This document shows, piece by piece, positions 21,416 to 31,233 of a stretch of DNA of 64,000 nt. The position numbers and the translations under genes were made by a program. Under the pieces are notes generated by a model. The model searched no databases and was not told where the DNA came from. It was given only the letters and a program-made list of their open reading frames with translations. The stretch comes from Candidatus Symbiopectobacterium endolongispinus. Its GTDB lineage: Bacteria > Pseudomonadota > Gammaproteobacteria > Enterobacterales > Enterobacteriaceae. Numbering within the stretch: the stretch's first letter is position 1; the number at the start of each line of letters is the position of its first letter. The stretch spans positions 620,001-684,000 of the forward strand of contig NZ_JAFJYB010000001.1 of assembly GCF_018777385.1 (NCBI RefSeq), given 5' to 3'.

Positions 21416-23266
21416 TTATTCCACTTCACCGCAGGCCATGCAAAGGGCATAGCGATGTTGCGGATCGTTAAATGTATTGAGCAAAGCAGGTTGTGCTTGC
21501 ACCACCTCAGCCAACTGCGCTACCGGAGCAGGTAACATGGCCTGAAGTCGGGCCGGTAACCAAGCATGGGCGGCGGCGTTGACGCGGTTTAGCATCATAT
21601 CCAGCAGGCTTGGCTGCTCTTCAAACCAGTTGAGCTGGTATTGGCCCAGCTTGGCCAGTTCAGCGGCTTTTTTGACCGCGTCGTCAAAGTCACCCAGTTG
21701 ATCGACCAACCCGTTGGTCTTGGCGTCGTCACCGGTCCATACGTGCCCCTGGGCGATTTTATCAATCTCTTCCTGGCTTTTCTTACGTGATTGCGCGACC
21801 AGTTCGACGAAGTTTTTATAACCCCGCTCGATGCTGATTTGCATCATCTGTGCAAACTCGGGCGGCAGCGTTTTAGTGATGCTGAGATCTGCTAACGGCG
21901 AGGTTGCCACACCATCGGTATGTACGCCGATAGCGCCAAGGGTATTTTCAAACGTGGTGATCACGCCAAATATCCCAATTGAACCCGTCAGGGTGCTCGG
22001 ACTGGCGATGATGGCGTTCGCTGGTGTGGAGATCCAGTAGCCGCCGGACGCGGCCATACCGCCCATGGATACCACGATCGGTTTGCCAGCCAGACGTACT
22101 GCCATCAACTCAGAGCGAATCTTCTCCGAAGCGGTTACGCTGCCTCCAGGGCTATTAACGCGTAGCACGATCGCCTTGATTTTAGGATCCAGTCTGGCCT
22201 GACGAATTTGAGCCGCCGTGGTATCACCACCGACCACCCCCGGGGTTTCTGGACCATCAACAATGGCGCCGCTGGCAAAGATCACCGCAATTTCTGCGCC
22301 GCTTTGATTGTTAGGTTTTTCGGTGTAGTCGTAAATGCTGGTGTAGTTGAAGCTTTGATTTTTGGTGTCCCAGCCGAAGGTTTTTACCAGCTTCTGTTCG
22401 ATGACCGAACGTGATGCCACTTCGTCCACCAGTTTGTTTTCCAGGGCATAGCGTGCCGGATCGCCTTGCACAGCCTGAAGGCCAGCAATAATCGCGCTGG
22501 CACCGGGGAACAGCTGTTGCGGTGTAATTTGGCGGTTTGCTGCAACCGTATTCAGGTAGTTTTGCCACAATCCACCGACCCAGCGCATATCGGCTTCGCG
22601 CGCTTCGTGGGACATATCGTCACGCAGGAAAGGCTCTACCGCAGATTTGTAGGTACCGACGCGGAATACGTGACTGGTTACATCCAGCTTTTCCAACAGC
22701 GATTTGTAATAGAGGCCATTGGTGGCGAAACCGCGCAGATCGACATTACCCTGCGGGGTGAGTGAAATACTGGTCGCGAAACTGGCCAGATAGTATTGCG
22801 TTTGGCTGTAACTGTCGCCGATTGCAAAAATGGGCTTGCCGCTGTCGCGGAATTCACGCAATGCATTGCCGATATATTGCAGAGAGGGTTGGTCGGCACC
22901 GACGAAATCGCTCAGATCGAGCACCATACCGGTAATATTGCTGTCGTTTTTGGCCTGACGAATAGTATTAACAATATCAAACAGCGAATTTTCCTGACGG
23001 CGGTTGCTGGAAGCACCAAAAAATTCTCTGCCCAACTGACGAAGTTTATTATTGACCGTCGGCTTATCGACGACAACGCCAGTGATATCAACGAGCAGCG
23101 CGCCCTGAGGCGTTTGGGGCGGTGCATTTTTAAACTGCGCATAAATACCGACACCCCCCAGAATCAACACAATCAGAAACAGGTTAAGAATAAACTCGCG
23201 GGTGAAATTGAGCAGACGCCAAGTCCACTTGAAGAGTCCGCTAAAGATTCGCCACAGTGTGCGCAT
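21416..23266 (-). CDS. sppA: Signal peptide peptidase A (protease IV)
   Basis: Inner-membrane protease of 616 residues that degrades cleaved signal peptides. The ATG at 23266 gives MRTLWRIFSGLFKWTWRLLNF, followed by one membrane segment (about residues 25-45). The catalytic Lys is in RVGTYKSAVEPF in the first half and the catalytic Ser in SMGGMAASGGYWIS in the second half, the tandem-domain dyad of long SppA proteins. The C-terminus differs from E. coli in composition but not length. No frameshift. Confidence 0.95.
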   Translation of the reverse strand: MRTLWRIFSGLFKWTWRLLNFTREFILNLFLIVLILGGVGIYAQFKNAPPQTPQGALLVDITGVVVDKPTVNNKLRQLGREFFGASSNRRQENSLFDIVNTIRQAKNDSNITGMVLDLSDFVGADQPSLQYIGNALREFRDSGKPIFAIGDSYSQTQYYLASFATSISLTPQGNVDLRGFATNGLYYKSLLEKLDVTSHVFRVGTYKSAVEPFLRDDMSHEAREADMRWVGGLWQNYLNTVAANRQITPQQLFPGASAIIAGLQAVQGDPARYALENKLVDEVASRSVIEQKLVKTFGWDTKNQSFNYTSIYDYTEKPNNQSGAEIAVIFASGAIVDGPETPGVVGGDTTAAQIRQARLDPKIKAIVLRVNSPGGSVTASEKIRSELMAVRLAGKPIVVSMGGMAASGGYWISTPANAIIASPSTLTGSIGIFGVITTFENTLGAIGVHTDGVATSPLADLSITKTLPPEFAQMMQISIERGYKNFVELVAQSRKKSQEEIDKIAQGHVWTGDDAKTNGLVDQLGDFDDAVKKAAELAKLGQYQLNWFEEQPSLLDMMLNRVNAAAHAWLPARLQAMLPAPVAQLAEVVQAQPALLNTFNDPQHRYALCMACGEVE

Positions 23267-23674
23267 GTTATCTCCAAAAACGCCAAACATAATACCTGCT
23301 CGCTGTTCCTTTTGATGGCAAAGCGAGCAGTAAAGGATTGCCCCGCGACATTCACGCTAATAAGAGCAAACTTACTCTCTATCCTAATGAGCGTATAGGA
23401 AAATGCCAACTTCATTAGTACCCTTCGTTGATAAAAATGTGTCTATTTTGTAAAGAAAAGCGATTGCTTGCGACGTGACTTTTTTCGTGCGACCTAATGT
23501 GGCGACTACCGGAGGAGGAATACTGAAGTGCGCGGCAGAGATGAATAATAAAAAGCAGAATCTACTAACGGCATTTCAGAGAGAAAACGTTCGTCCATGG
23601 AAAATAATGCTTTTATAATTATCACGTTGTCTGAAGTTATCAGGTGAAGTGTATTCTTATCAATGGAGTGAACC
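23267..23674. other. Intergenic region between sppA and the unknown split gene
   Basis: About 408 bp, divergent promoters expected for sppA and the gene at 23675. I see no coding frame with family support and no RNA gene. A candidate ribosome-binding site (AATGGAGTGAACC) directly precedes the ATG at 23675. Confidence 0.5.
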
Positions 23675-24689
23675 ATGCCTTTTTTAACGCACGTCCGTGT
23701 GTTGTTCCTTTTGCTATTGACCTCTCTGTCATTCCATGCTTTGGCCGATCCGGTTTCTGGATTGACCTGTGGTATTTATAAAGAACCAAGAAGCCAGATT
23801 CGTGTGTTAAATCACGAGCTGCTACAACAATCGTTTGCTACCGAGACCACGTTACATCATTACCGTTTAGAAGGAAGTAAACTCAAACGGGTTACGTTGG
23901 AGGAATTGGTAGACTCCACCATGGAAGTGTCTGCTGACGGTAAAACCATCACCGATCAGATGTTCAAATTTAATTATGTGCTCAAGGAGGAGCAACCCTG
24001 CCTGGCCAACCTGCCGCAGCCGAAAACTGAAGTGGGTAAAACCTGTTGGAACAACCTACGTGCCTGCAAAAAAAATGATGTATGAGATTGATACTGCACA
24101 GTTAAAGCAACTGTGCGAAGATCACATTGATTCAGCGTGCAGCAGTTGGGAAGCGCGTGCCTCTGCGGAAAAGCATGGTCAGTCGCTGTTCGCAGCCGTG
24201 ACGGGCATCCCGGCGGCACCGGCGCAAGAATATACCGATACTATGGCAGCGCTATGCCGCAGCGGTGTTTCGGCCAAACTGTGCACCGAAGCGGCCAAAG
24301 CGCAGTGGCGTAGTGGGCAATATCTGGCTGCCCGTGACCTTTTGCAGGTTGCCTGCGCTGCGCCGATTAATGATGGTGCATCGTGCCAGAACGTTGCCAA
24401 TATGGCCTCATTGACAGAGCAGGACATCGTGTCACCGGCATCGGGTATTCCCGTAGGAGCCTTTGCCCTGCGCGAAACGGGCGATCCTGATATCACTATT
24501 GCCGAAGACGGTGTGGTGAACGTGCGCGGTATTGCCCCAGTAAAAGCGCAAGAAGAACAAGGTATTATCCGTATCGGACACAATAAAGGTAGTGCGTTCG
24601 CCTTTCGTCGTGCAGGAAATGACACGCTGATTGGCCTCGATTTCTGGAATCAGTTAAAGGTGTACCATTTGCGTCACGACGCAGAGTGA
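23675..24689 (+). pseudogene. Unknown secreted Cys-rich protein split at an A8 run
   Basis: I do not recognise this protein. Frame one (23675-24085) encodes a signal peptide (MPFLTHVRVLFLLLLTSLSFHALA) and about 110 mature residues. It ends at a TGA just after a run of eight A's at 24068-24075. Frame two, one base over, continues as MYEIDTAQLKQLCEDHIDSACSSWEARA and runs to 24689 with further spaced cysteines (ALCRSGVSAKLC, LQVACA, GASCQNV) and a C-terminal region rich in short beta-like segments. The halves look like one original protein of about 335 residues, because frame two lacks its own signal. Slippage at the A run could restore fusion, or this is a simple pseudogene. It is inserted between sppA and ydjA, which are neighbours in E. 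coli. Confidence 0.6.
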
Positions 24690-24954
24690 TCGCGGCACGG
24701 CATTGAGCACGTTGCTGGTCACTGTTTGGATGCGCAGGCAGACGTTCTGTGCTTGCGCATCATCATAGGTCAACCGCCTGAACAAGGCCGATAACATTCA
24801 GAATCTCCCCGCATTATTGCCGGTATCCGCTATGATAGGATTGCCATAAAACCGTTACTGACGCATCGCGAGTTGTGATACCGTGGCGCGCAATGACAGG
24901 CGATGGCAACGCTTGGCGCTATTTTTCATGCGGGCCGTTAACAGGAGAAAAATG

Positions 24955-25506
24955 ATGGATGCACTGGACTTGTTACTTAATCGCCGTTCTGCCTCGCGTT
25001 TGGCTGATCCGGCACCGCAAGGTGACGCGTTAGCCAATATTATTCATGCAGGTATGCGCGCGCCAGATCACGGCACTCTGCAACCGTGGCGTTTCGTGAT
25101 TGCACAGGATGAGGGGTTGGCCCGCCTGAGTGAAGTTTCACACGCTGCTGCTCAACAGGATGGACTGGACGCTGCTGCACAAGATAAAGCCCGTCAAGCC
25201 CCGTTTCGCGCCCCAATGGTCATCACCGTGATTGCACATTGCGAAGAAAATCCCAAGGTGCCTAAGTGGGAGCAGGTGGTTTCCGCAGGCTGCGCGGTGC
25301 AAGCGATGCAAATGGCAGCATTGGCGCAGGGTTTCAACGGCATCTGGCGCAGTGGCCTGTGGACTGAACACCAACAGGTGCGTGAAGCCTTCGGTTGCCG
25401 CGAACAAGATGAAATTGTCGGGTTTCTCTATTTGGGAACACCTCAACTGAAAGCGTCCACCACGGTTGTGCCGGTGGACACGGAAAAATTTGTCCGTTAT
25501 TTCTGA
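24955..25506 (+). CDS. ydjA: Nitroreductase-family protein YdjA
   Basis: Small FMN-dependent oxidoreductase of 183 residues, the same length as E. coli YdjA; physiological substrate unknown. The first of two adjacent ATGs is at 24952; the second at 24955 gives the canonical [16 protein letters not shown], with FMN-contacting Arg-Arg-Ser. An AGGAG lies six to nine bases upstream. [13 protein letters not shown] and [11 protein letters not shown] motifs are intact. The next gene topB starts only two bases after its stop; in E. coli selD lies between them. Confidence 0.94.
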   Translation: MDALDLLLNRRSASRLADPAPQGDALANIIHAGMRAPDHGTLQPWRFVIAQDEGLARLSEVSHAAAQQDGLDAAAQDKARQAPFRAPMVITVIAHCEENPKVPKWEQVVSAGCAVQAMQMAALAQGFNGIWRSGLWTEHQQVREAFGCREQDEIVGFLYLGTPQLKASTTVVPVDTEKFVRYF

Positions 25507-25508
25507 TA

Positions 25509-27427
25509 ATGCGCCTGTTTATTGCTGAAAAACCCAGCCTTGCCAGGGCGATAGCTGATGTCTTGCCCAAACCGCATCGGCGAGGCGACGGCTACATCAC
25601 CTGCGGTTCGCAGGATGTCGTCACCTGGTGCGTCGGGCATCTACTCGAGCAGGCTCAGCCCGATGCCTATGATGCCCGCTATGCGCGCTGGTCGTTGGCC
25701 GATCTACCGATTATCCCCGAAAAATGGCTATTAATGCCGCGCCCATCAGTGAGCAAGCAATTGAATGTCATCAAGAAGCTGTTGGAGGAGGCGTCAGAGG
25801 TGATCCACGCCGGTGACCCGGATCGCGAAGGGCAACTGCTGGTGGATGAAGTGCTGGAGTATTTGGCGCTAGCCCCGGAAAAACGCCAGCAGGTGCGGCG
25901 CTGCCTGATCAACGATCTCAACCCGCAGGCGGTGACGCGTGCGGTCGAACGCCTGCGCGATAATCGCGACTTTGTGCCACTGTGCGTCTCTGCGCTGGCG
26001 CGTTCGCGTGCTGACTGGCTCTATGGCATTAACATGACTCGCGCCTACACGCTATTAGGACGCAATGCGGGCTATGACGGCGTGCTCTCCGTCGGACGGG
26101 TGCAAACACCGGTGCTGGGGCTTGTGGTACGCCGCGATGAAGAGATCGAAAACTTCGTCTCCAAGGATTACTTTGAGGTCAAGGCGCATATTGTCACGCC
26201 TGCTGATGAACGCTTTGTGGCGCTGTGGCAACCGAGCGAATCCTGTGAACCTTATCAGGATGAAGAAGGGCGTCTGTTGCACCGTTCTTTGGCTGAGCAT
26301 GTGGTCAAGCGCATTGCCGGGCAGTCGGCTACCGTAACGGATTACAGCGATAAGCGTGAGTCGGAAACGGCACCGCTGCCTTATTCTCTCTCCGCATTGC
26401 AAATTGAAGCCGCGAAACGCTTTGGCCTGAGCGCACAATTAGTGCTGGACACCTGCCAGCGCTTGTATGAAACCCATAAGCTGATTACCTATCCGCGTTC
26501 GGACTGCCGTTACCTGCCTGAAGAGCATTTTGCCGGGCGTCACGCGGTTATCAATGCGATTACGGTGCATGCCCCCGGTTATTGCCGCAACCGGTCGTCG
26601 ATCTTGAACGCCGCAATCGCTGCTGGGATGACAGCAAAGTCGACACTCACCATGCGATTATTCCCACTGCGCGCAGCGCCAGCGTCTCGCTAAGCGAGAA
26701 TGAGCGTCAGGTGCACGGGCTGATTGCCCGACAGTATCTGATGCAGTTTTGCCCTGATGCGGTGTTTCGTAAATGCGTTATTACCCTCGATATCGCTGGG
26801 GGAAAATTTATTGCCAAAGCCCGTTTTCTGGCCGATGCGGGCTGGCGCGCGCTGCTGGGTGCCAAGGAGCGCGACGACGAAAATGACGGCTTGCCGTTGC
26901 CGGTGGTGGCTAAAGGGGATGTGCTGCTGTGTGAAAAAGGTGAAGTGGTGGAGCGGCAAACCCAGCCCCCGCGTCCTTTTACCGATGCTACGTTGCTCTC
27001 GGCTATGACCGGTATTGCCCGTTTTGTGCAAGATAAAACGTTGAAGAAGATATTGCGTGAAACCGATGGCCTCGGCACTGAAGCCACGCGCGCAGGCATT
27101 ATTGAGCTACTCTTTAAACGAAGCTTTCTGTTTAAAAAAGGGCGTTACATTCATGCCAGCGAAGCGGGGCGCGCGCTGATTCACGCATTACCGCCTAGCG
27201 CAGCATTGCCGGATATGACCGCCAACTGGGAAGCTACATTAACGTTGATCAGTGAAAAACAGCGCCGCTACCAGGATTTTATGCAACCGCTAACTCAAAC
27301 CTTGAGTGGATTGATCGAGCAAGCACGACAAAACCGGTCCGCATCGGCATTCCGCGGGCTGCAAGCACCACAAAAAACGCAGAAGAAAACACGTAAACCC
27401 ACGGCGAAAAAGGCCGCGAAGGAGTAA
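25509..27427 (+). pseudogene. topB: DNA topoisomerase III, frameshifted
   Basis: Type IA topoisomerase that decatenates DNA. The Toprim motif [17 protein letters not shown] and the active-site Tyr in [15 protein letters not shown] are present in the first frame. At about 26579 (after VHAPG) a base is lost, and the family sequence continues in the next frame ([31 protein letters not shown]) to the normal end at 27427. The translated product would stop at 26693 with 394 residues, after the catalytic Tyr but missing about 270 residues including the rest of the gate domains. Loss of activity is likely. Confidence 0.93.
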
Positions 27428-27432
27428 AACGG

Positions 27433-27750
27433 ATGAAATCATCACAGGTGATGTTGTTTGTCAGCGCGCTGGTCTCTCTGCCCGTGTGGGCGCAATCCAC
27501 AGCGGTGACCACGCCCTCTCGGGGGAATACGGATATCGTGGTTGGCGTACCGCCCAGTGTGATTTGGGGCGATAACAACGGTTCGGCGCGGCGAGAGCCG
27601 CAAAACAACTGTATGCGTTGCTGCGTGTTCGAGAATCGTAATTATACCGAAGGCGCGGTGGTGAGAACGGAAGGCGTGTTGTTGCAGTGTGTACGCGACA
27701 GGCAAACGCTGGGGACGAATAATCTGATCTGGCAGGTGCTTAAACAGTAA
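27433..27750 (+). CDS. ynjH: DUF1496 secreted protein YnjH
   Basis: A 105-residue exported protein of unknown function. Signal peptide MKSSQVMLFVSALVSLPVWA, then a mature domain with the DUF1496 cysteine pattern QNNCMRCCVFENRNYTEG and LQCVRDRQTLGTNNLIWQVL. Starts five bases after the topB remnant. In E. coli gdhA and ynjI separate topB and ynjH; they are missing here. Frame intact. Confidence 0.85.
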   Translation: MKSSQVMLFVSALVSLPVWAQSTAVTTPSRGNTDIVVGVPPSVIWGDNNGSARREPQNNCMRCCVFENRNYTEGAVVRTEGVLLQCVRDRQTLGTNNLIWQVLKQ

Positions 27751-27796
27751 CGGTTTCCAAGGTGGGGCAGCCGCGTGCGGCTGCCATCACAAGGTG

Positions 27797-28606
27797 TTAC
27801 AGACCGGAGAATGTGGCCCAAATCGGCGCTTGGTCGGACGGTTTTTCCATACCGCGTATGTCGTAATCGATATCGCTCGCCGTGCAGTGCGCCGCCAATG
27901 CCTGACTGGCGAGGATCACATAAATTCGCAGGCCGCGATTGTCGTCAAAACCGGCAGAGCGGTAGTCAAACCAGGAATAGCGATCGGTAGTGTCTGGCGC
28001 AAGTGCGCGGAAGGTATCGACCAATCCCCATCCCAGCAAGCGCGCCATCCATTCACGCTCTTCAGGTAAAAATTAACACTTACCGGTGCGTAGCCAGCGC
28101 TTACGGTTTTCTTCGCCAATGCCAATATCCAGATCCGTCGGGCTGATATTGATATCCCCCATGACAATCAGCGGTTGCTCCGGGGTGTGATGTTGCGCCA
28201 GATAGGTCTGCAAGTCGGCATAAGAGCGCGTTTTGGCCGGGAATTTTACCTGATGGTCGCGACTCTCTCACTGTGGGAAATAGACATTGATAACGGTCAG
28301 CGTACCTGCGGGCGTGGCGAAATCTGCCATGATGATGCGTCGCTGCGCATCGGGTTCATCGGTTGGAAAGCCGTAGCGCACGGCAATCGGTGTCTCTTTA
28401 CACAGCAGCGCGACGCCATAATGGCCTTTTTGCCCGTAATAGTAGACCTGATAGCCGAGCTTGCGTATCTCTTCGAAGGGAAACATATCATCGTGGACTT
28501 TGGTTTCCTTCAAGCCAATGATATCCGGCTGATGCTGGGCGATGATAGCGGCCAGTTGGTGAGGGCTGGCACGCAGCCCATTGATATTAAAAGAAACAAC
28601 TTTCAT
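27797..28606 (-). pseudogene. xthA: Exonuclease III, two nonsense codons
   Basis: Main AP endonuclease of base-excision repair. The 269-codon frame matches the 268-residue family from [13 protein letters not shown] (start 28606). Two in-frame stops: TGA at 28268-28270 replaces Gly (VYFPQ-stop-ESRD), and TAA in GKC[12 protein letters not shown] near 28073 replaces Ser. Catalytic-site sequence is otherwise recognisable (LKETK, where LQETK is usual; [16 protein letters not shown]; the final [11 protein letters not shown]). With Asp-Asn and His residues downstream of the first stop, no active product is expected. Confidence 0.94.
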
Positions 28607-28973
28607 CGTCACTGTCATATCAGGAAATTGTGACGCAGATGGTATCAGAAAAAACAGGCAAAGGTCACGCCAGCGATGCACGGTGGATGATATCGAGGTC
28701 TGGCGAGCGAACGGAAGGTTGAAGTAGCGATAGTAAGCCCTTATACTTCGCAACTCGCAGGAGAGAGGACCGCACAACGCGCGACCCGCCGAAGGCGCAA
28801 ACTCCCATAATCGCTCAGGCCACCTTACTGCACTTTGTTTATACGCCGACTGGAGAGCGGTGTGCACGTTGTTTATCGGCGTGGCCACCCACCGAAGGGG
28901 CAAGCAGCGTGAGCTGCATAAACTCTCAGGTAAAACGGACAGGGGGAGAGGCACATTTCACAGGAAAACTTGT
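28607..28973. other. Intergenic region between xthA and the YicG-like gene
   Basis: About 367 bp with divergent genes on each side. No family-supported coding frame or RNA gene seen. AGGAAA six bases before the GTG at 28974 is a plausible ribosome-binding site for the downstream gene. Confidence 0.5.
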
Positions 28974-29600
28974 GTGCTTACTTACATCTATCTGATCGCA
29001 ATTACCGCAGAAGGCATGTCTGGCGCATTGGCCGCCGGACGCAGGAACATGGATATTTTCGGTGTGGCGATGATCGCTTTTATCACCGCACTGGGCGGTG
29101 GCACCGTTCGTGATATCTTGCTCGGCAACTATCCCATCGGCTGGACGCAACACCCGGGGTATATCTATCTGACGATTGGTGCAGGCCTGTTCACTATCGT
29201 AATTGCCCGTATCATGCATCACTTGCATCGACTGTTCCTGATCCTTGACACCATGGGGCTGATTGCCTTTACCATTATTGGCTGCAATGTGGCGCAGAAG
29301 CTGAACTACTCCTTTACCGTGGTCATTATGGCCGGGATTGTCACCGGGATCTTCGGTGATATTCTGCGTGACATCTTTTGTAACCGCACGCCGATGGTGC
29401 TCAGAAAGGAGCTCTATGCCAGCGTATCACTGCTGGTGGCGCTGCTTTATCTCGGGCTGAAAGCGTTACAGATCAACCACGATATTAATCTGCTGGTGTC
29501 CTTTACCTTGGGGCTCTCGTTGCGTCTGGCGGCGATCCGGTGGTCATGGCAACTGCCGGTGTTTTCCTACTCGCCGGGCAGTTGGAAAGGAAAAGCCTGA
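28974..29600 (+). CDS. YicG/YadS-family (UPF0126, TRIC-like) membrane protein
   Basis: A 208-residue inner-membrane protein with two copies of a three-helix repeat, as in the trimeric-intracellular-cation-channel-like UPF0126 family. Each repeat carries the family glycine motif: ITALGGGTVRDILLG at about residue 45 and VTGIFGDILRDIFCN at about 130 (Gly-Asp in place of Gly-Gly in the second). The start is taken as GTG 28974 because it gives the YicG-like LTYIYLIAITAEGMSGALAAGRR N-terminus and has AGGAAA upstream; a longer frame from 28860 lacks support. Closest in motif to E. coli YicG. Transport role is inferred from the family only. Confidence 0.87.
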   Translation: MLTYIYLIAITAEGMSGALAAGRRNMDIFGVAMIAFITALGGGTVRDILLGNYPIGWTQHPGYIYLTIGAGLFTIVIARIMHHLHRLFLILDTMGLIAFTIIGCNVAQKLNYSFTVVIMAGIVTGIFGDILRDIFCNRTPMVLRKELYASVSLLVALLYLGLKALQINHDINLLVSFTLGLSLRLAAIRWSWQLPVFSYSPGSWKGKA

Positions 29601-29712
29601 GAGATGTGGTGAACCGCACCGTAATTGTGAATAAAACGGTGTAACGTTGCTTCTTCATAACAAATAACAATTGTGGCAGACGGATCTGATCGTCTTCAGC
29701 TATCTGGATATT

Positions 29713-30912
29713 ATGAAGAACAACTTTAACGTTTTTGTCGCGAGTTCTGCGTTTTCACTGCTGGGAATCGAGATTTACCATATCACGCTACCTTTGCTGG
29801 AGTTGAGTCTCAACCTTGACCCTGTGCATATTAGCTGGTGTGTGTTTGCTTTTTATTGTCCGGTGATTTTTATCAAAATAATATCATCACCGCTCATAGA
29901 GAAATCAAATAAGATCAATGTGCTAAAGTGCAGTGAGTGTGGACGCATTCTCTGTTTAGCGTTATTTATCCTATTGCTCACCTTGTCGCGCGATGCCAGT
30001 TTCCTGTGGATTATGGCTGTTTCACTCGCTTACGGTGTATTTACCGTGTTTACTGAAGTGGCTGAGCCTGTGGTAATCAAGGGACTGATTCAGGGACACG
30101 CCCCCACGTCGGCCTTGTCAACCTATGAGATCAGAACCAGAGCGGTTCAGCTTGTTGCGCCTGCGTTGTGTGGGTATCTGATTTCCGTGAATGTTTTTTT
30201 CCTTTATTCTGTCAACTTGCTCTTTTCGCTGTTAGCCGTGCTCTTGCTGTTTCTGATTCGTATCGATGTCCCACAGACAGCAAACCCCGTGCACTCCTCG
30301 ATGGGCGCGGATATTCAACAGGCATTCCGCTGGTTGCGAGACAATAAACTGTTTACCGTCATCGTTGCTCTGACAGCGCTTAACAATTTTTTGCATCCGA
30401 TTCTCTATCTGACCGTGATATGGAGCCTGAAAGCGCAAAATACCGTCTTTGAAATAACCGGCCTGGTGCTTTCTGGCCTGGGGGCGGGCGGTCTTATCGG
30501 CAGCTTTATTTCACGTAAAGTGATTAATATATTGTCGCTCAGGCAGTTGGTTCTCTTTGTAAACCTGGCCCGGGTGCTGGTTTTCTTTGGATTTCTTGTT
30601 TTCACCGATCCTGTGTCGATCTTTGTGTTGTTTGTCTTTAAAGCCATTATGGGAGGGGTATGGAATGTCAGTTATAACGTATTCACTCTTCAGGAGATGC
30701 CGCTCAAACTGGCGGCAAGGATTTCTGCGGTGAGCGGGACGTTGGTGAAAATCAGTGCCGGTGTTGGTAGCCTGGTGGCCGGTTATTCTCTAGGATTCAT
30801 GGGCGCAGAGTTGACGCTGGTTATATTGGCCGTGCTGACTTTGTTCATGCTGTCTGGCTCTTTTGTCTATAAAAAAGAGTACGGTAAATACCATGAGCAA
30901 AAAGCGTTATAA
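29713..30912 (+). CDS. MFS transporter (MFS_3 / enterobactin-exporter-like)
   Basis: About 399 residues, 12 hydrophobic segments expected. The start is uncertain: ATG 29713 (MKNNFNVFVASSAFSLLGIEIYH) opens directly onto helix 1, while 29671 is an alternative. The pattern of a long cytoplasmic loop around FRWLRDNKLFTVIVALTALNNFLHP and the SGLGAGGLIGSFIS helix resembles the MFS_3 group of macrolide or siderophore exporters; substrate not assignable. It appears more AT-rich than its neighbours and lies just beyond the 3' end of the tRNA-Tyr gene, a common site for acquired DNA. Frame intact. Confidence 0.75.
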   Translation: MKNNFNVFVASSAFSLLGIEIYHITLPLLELSLNLDPVHISWCVFAFYCPVIFIKIISSPLIEKSNKINVLKCSECGRILCLALFILLLTLSRDASFLWIMAVSLAYGVFTVFTEVAEPVVIKGLIQGHAPTSALSTYEIRTRAVQLVAPALCGYLISVNVFFLYSVNLLFSLLAVLLLFLIRIDVPQTANPVHSSMGADIQQAFRWLRDNKLFTVIVALTALNNFLHPILYLTVIWSLKAQNTVFEITGLVLSGLGAGGLIGSFISRKVINILSLRQLVLFVNLARVLVFFGFLVFTDPVSIFVLFVFKAIMGGVWNVSYNVFTLQEMPLKLAARISAVSGTLVKISAGVGSLVAGYSLGFMGAELTLVILAVLTLFMLSGSFVYKKEYGKYHEQKAL

Positions 30913-30992
30913 GGATAACAGGGAAAATTCAGGTGTCAGTTAGGAAGTAAAATGAACCGTGGAAACAACATGGTGAAATAGCTGCTGCGAGA

Positions 30993-31077
30993 TGGTGGTG
31001 TGGGAAGGATTCGAACCTTCGAAGTCCGTGACGGCAGATTTACAGTCTGCTCCATTTGGCCGCTCGAGAACCCCACC
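30993..31077 (-). tRNA. tRNA-Tyr (GTA), degenerate
   Basis: An 85-nt class II tRNA with anticodon loop CTGTAAA, anticodon stem GCAGA/TCTGC, a long variable arm, T-arm GGTTCGAATCC and encoded CCA. It follows E. coli tRNA-Tyr closely but carries unpaired changes: in the acceptor stem 5' GGTGGGG faces 3' CCACACC, giving a G-A mismatch at pair 5-68; in the D stem CTC faces TGG, giving a C-U mismatch and a U-G wobble. The promoter is well preserved. The gene may be poorly functional or a pseudogene. Position next to purU matches the E. coli tyrTV-purU neighbourhood. Confidence 0.88.
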
Positions 31078-31118
31078 ATGGCCTAACTGATTGTGCGCTT
31101 TCTTGGTAAGCGGGGAGC

Positions 31119-31146
31119 ATAATATCAAATGCGACGCCCCTGTAAA
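31119..31146 (-). promoter_or_regulatory. Sigma-70 stable-RNA promoter for tRNA-Tyr
   Basis: Minus strand -35 TTTACA (31141-31146), 16-nt spacer, -10 TATTAT (31119-31124), then a GC-rich discriminator (GCTCCCCGC), the hallmark of stringently controlled stable-RNA promoters. It is very similar to the E. coli tyrT promoter. Confidence 0.85.
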
Positions 31147-31233
31147 GCCTGAACGCAAAAAAACGCGTTTGTTTGCCGTTTTTTCACGCGCCTTGCGGGT
31201 TTTCCACTCAAGGTTGAGTGGAAAAACAGCGGC

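Noticed and set aside
23976-24085. Overlapping frame before the A8 run read as a separate gene
   Set aside because: It lacks signal or family support upstream of the A run. Only the portion after the run looks coding.
29713-30912. Prophage or integrative element at the tRNA
   Set aside because: No integrase, attachment repeat or phage gene is present; only one exporter lies there.
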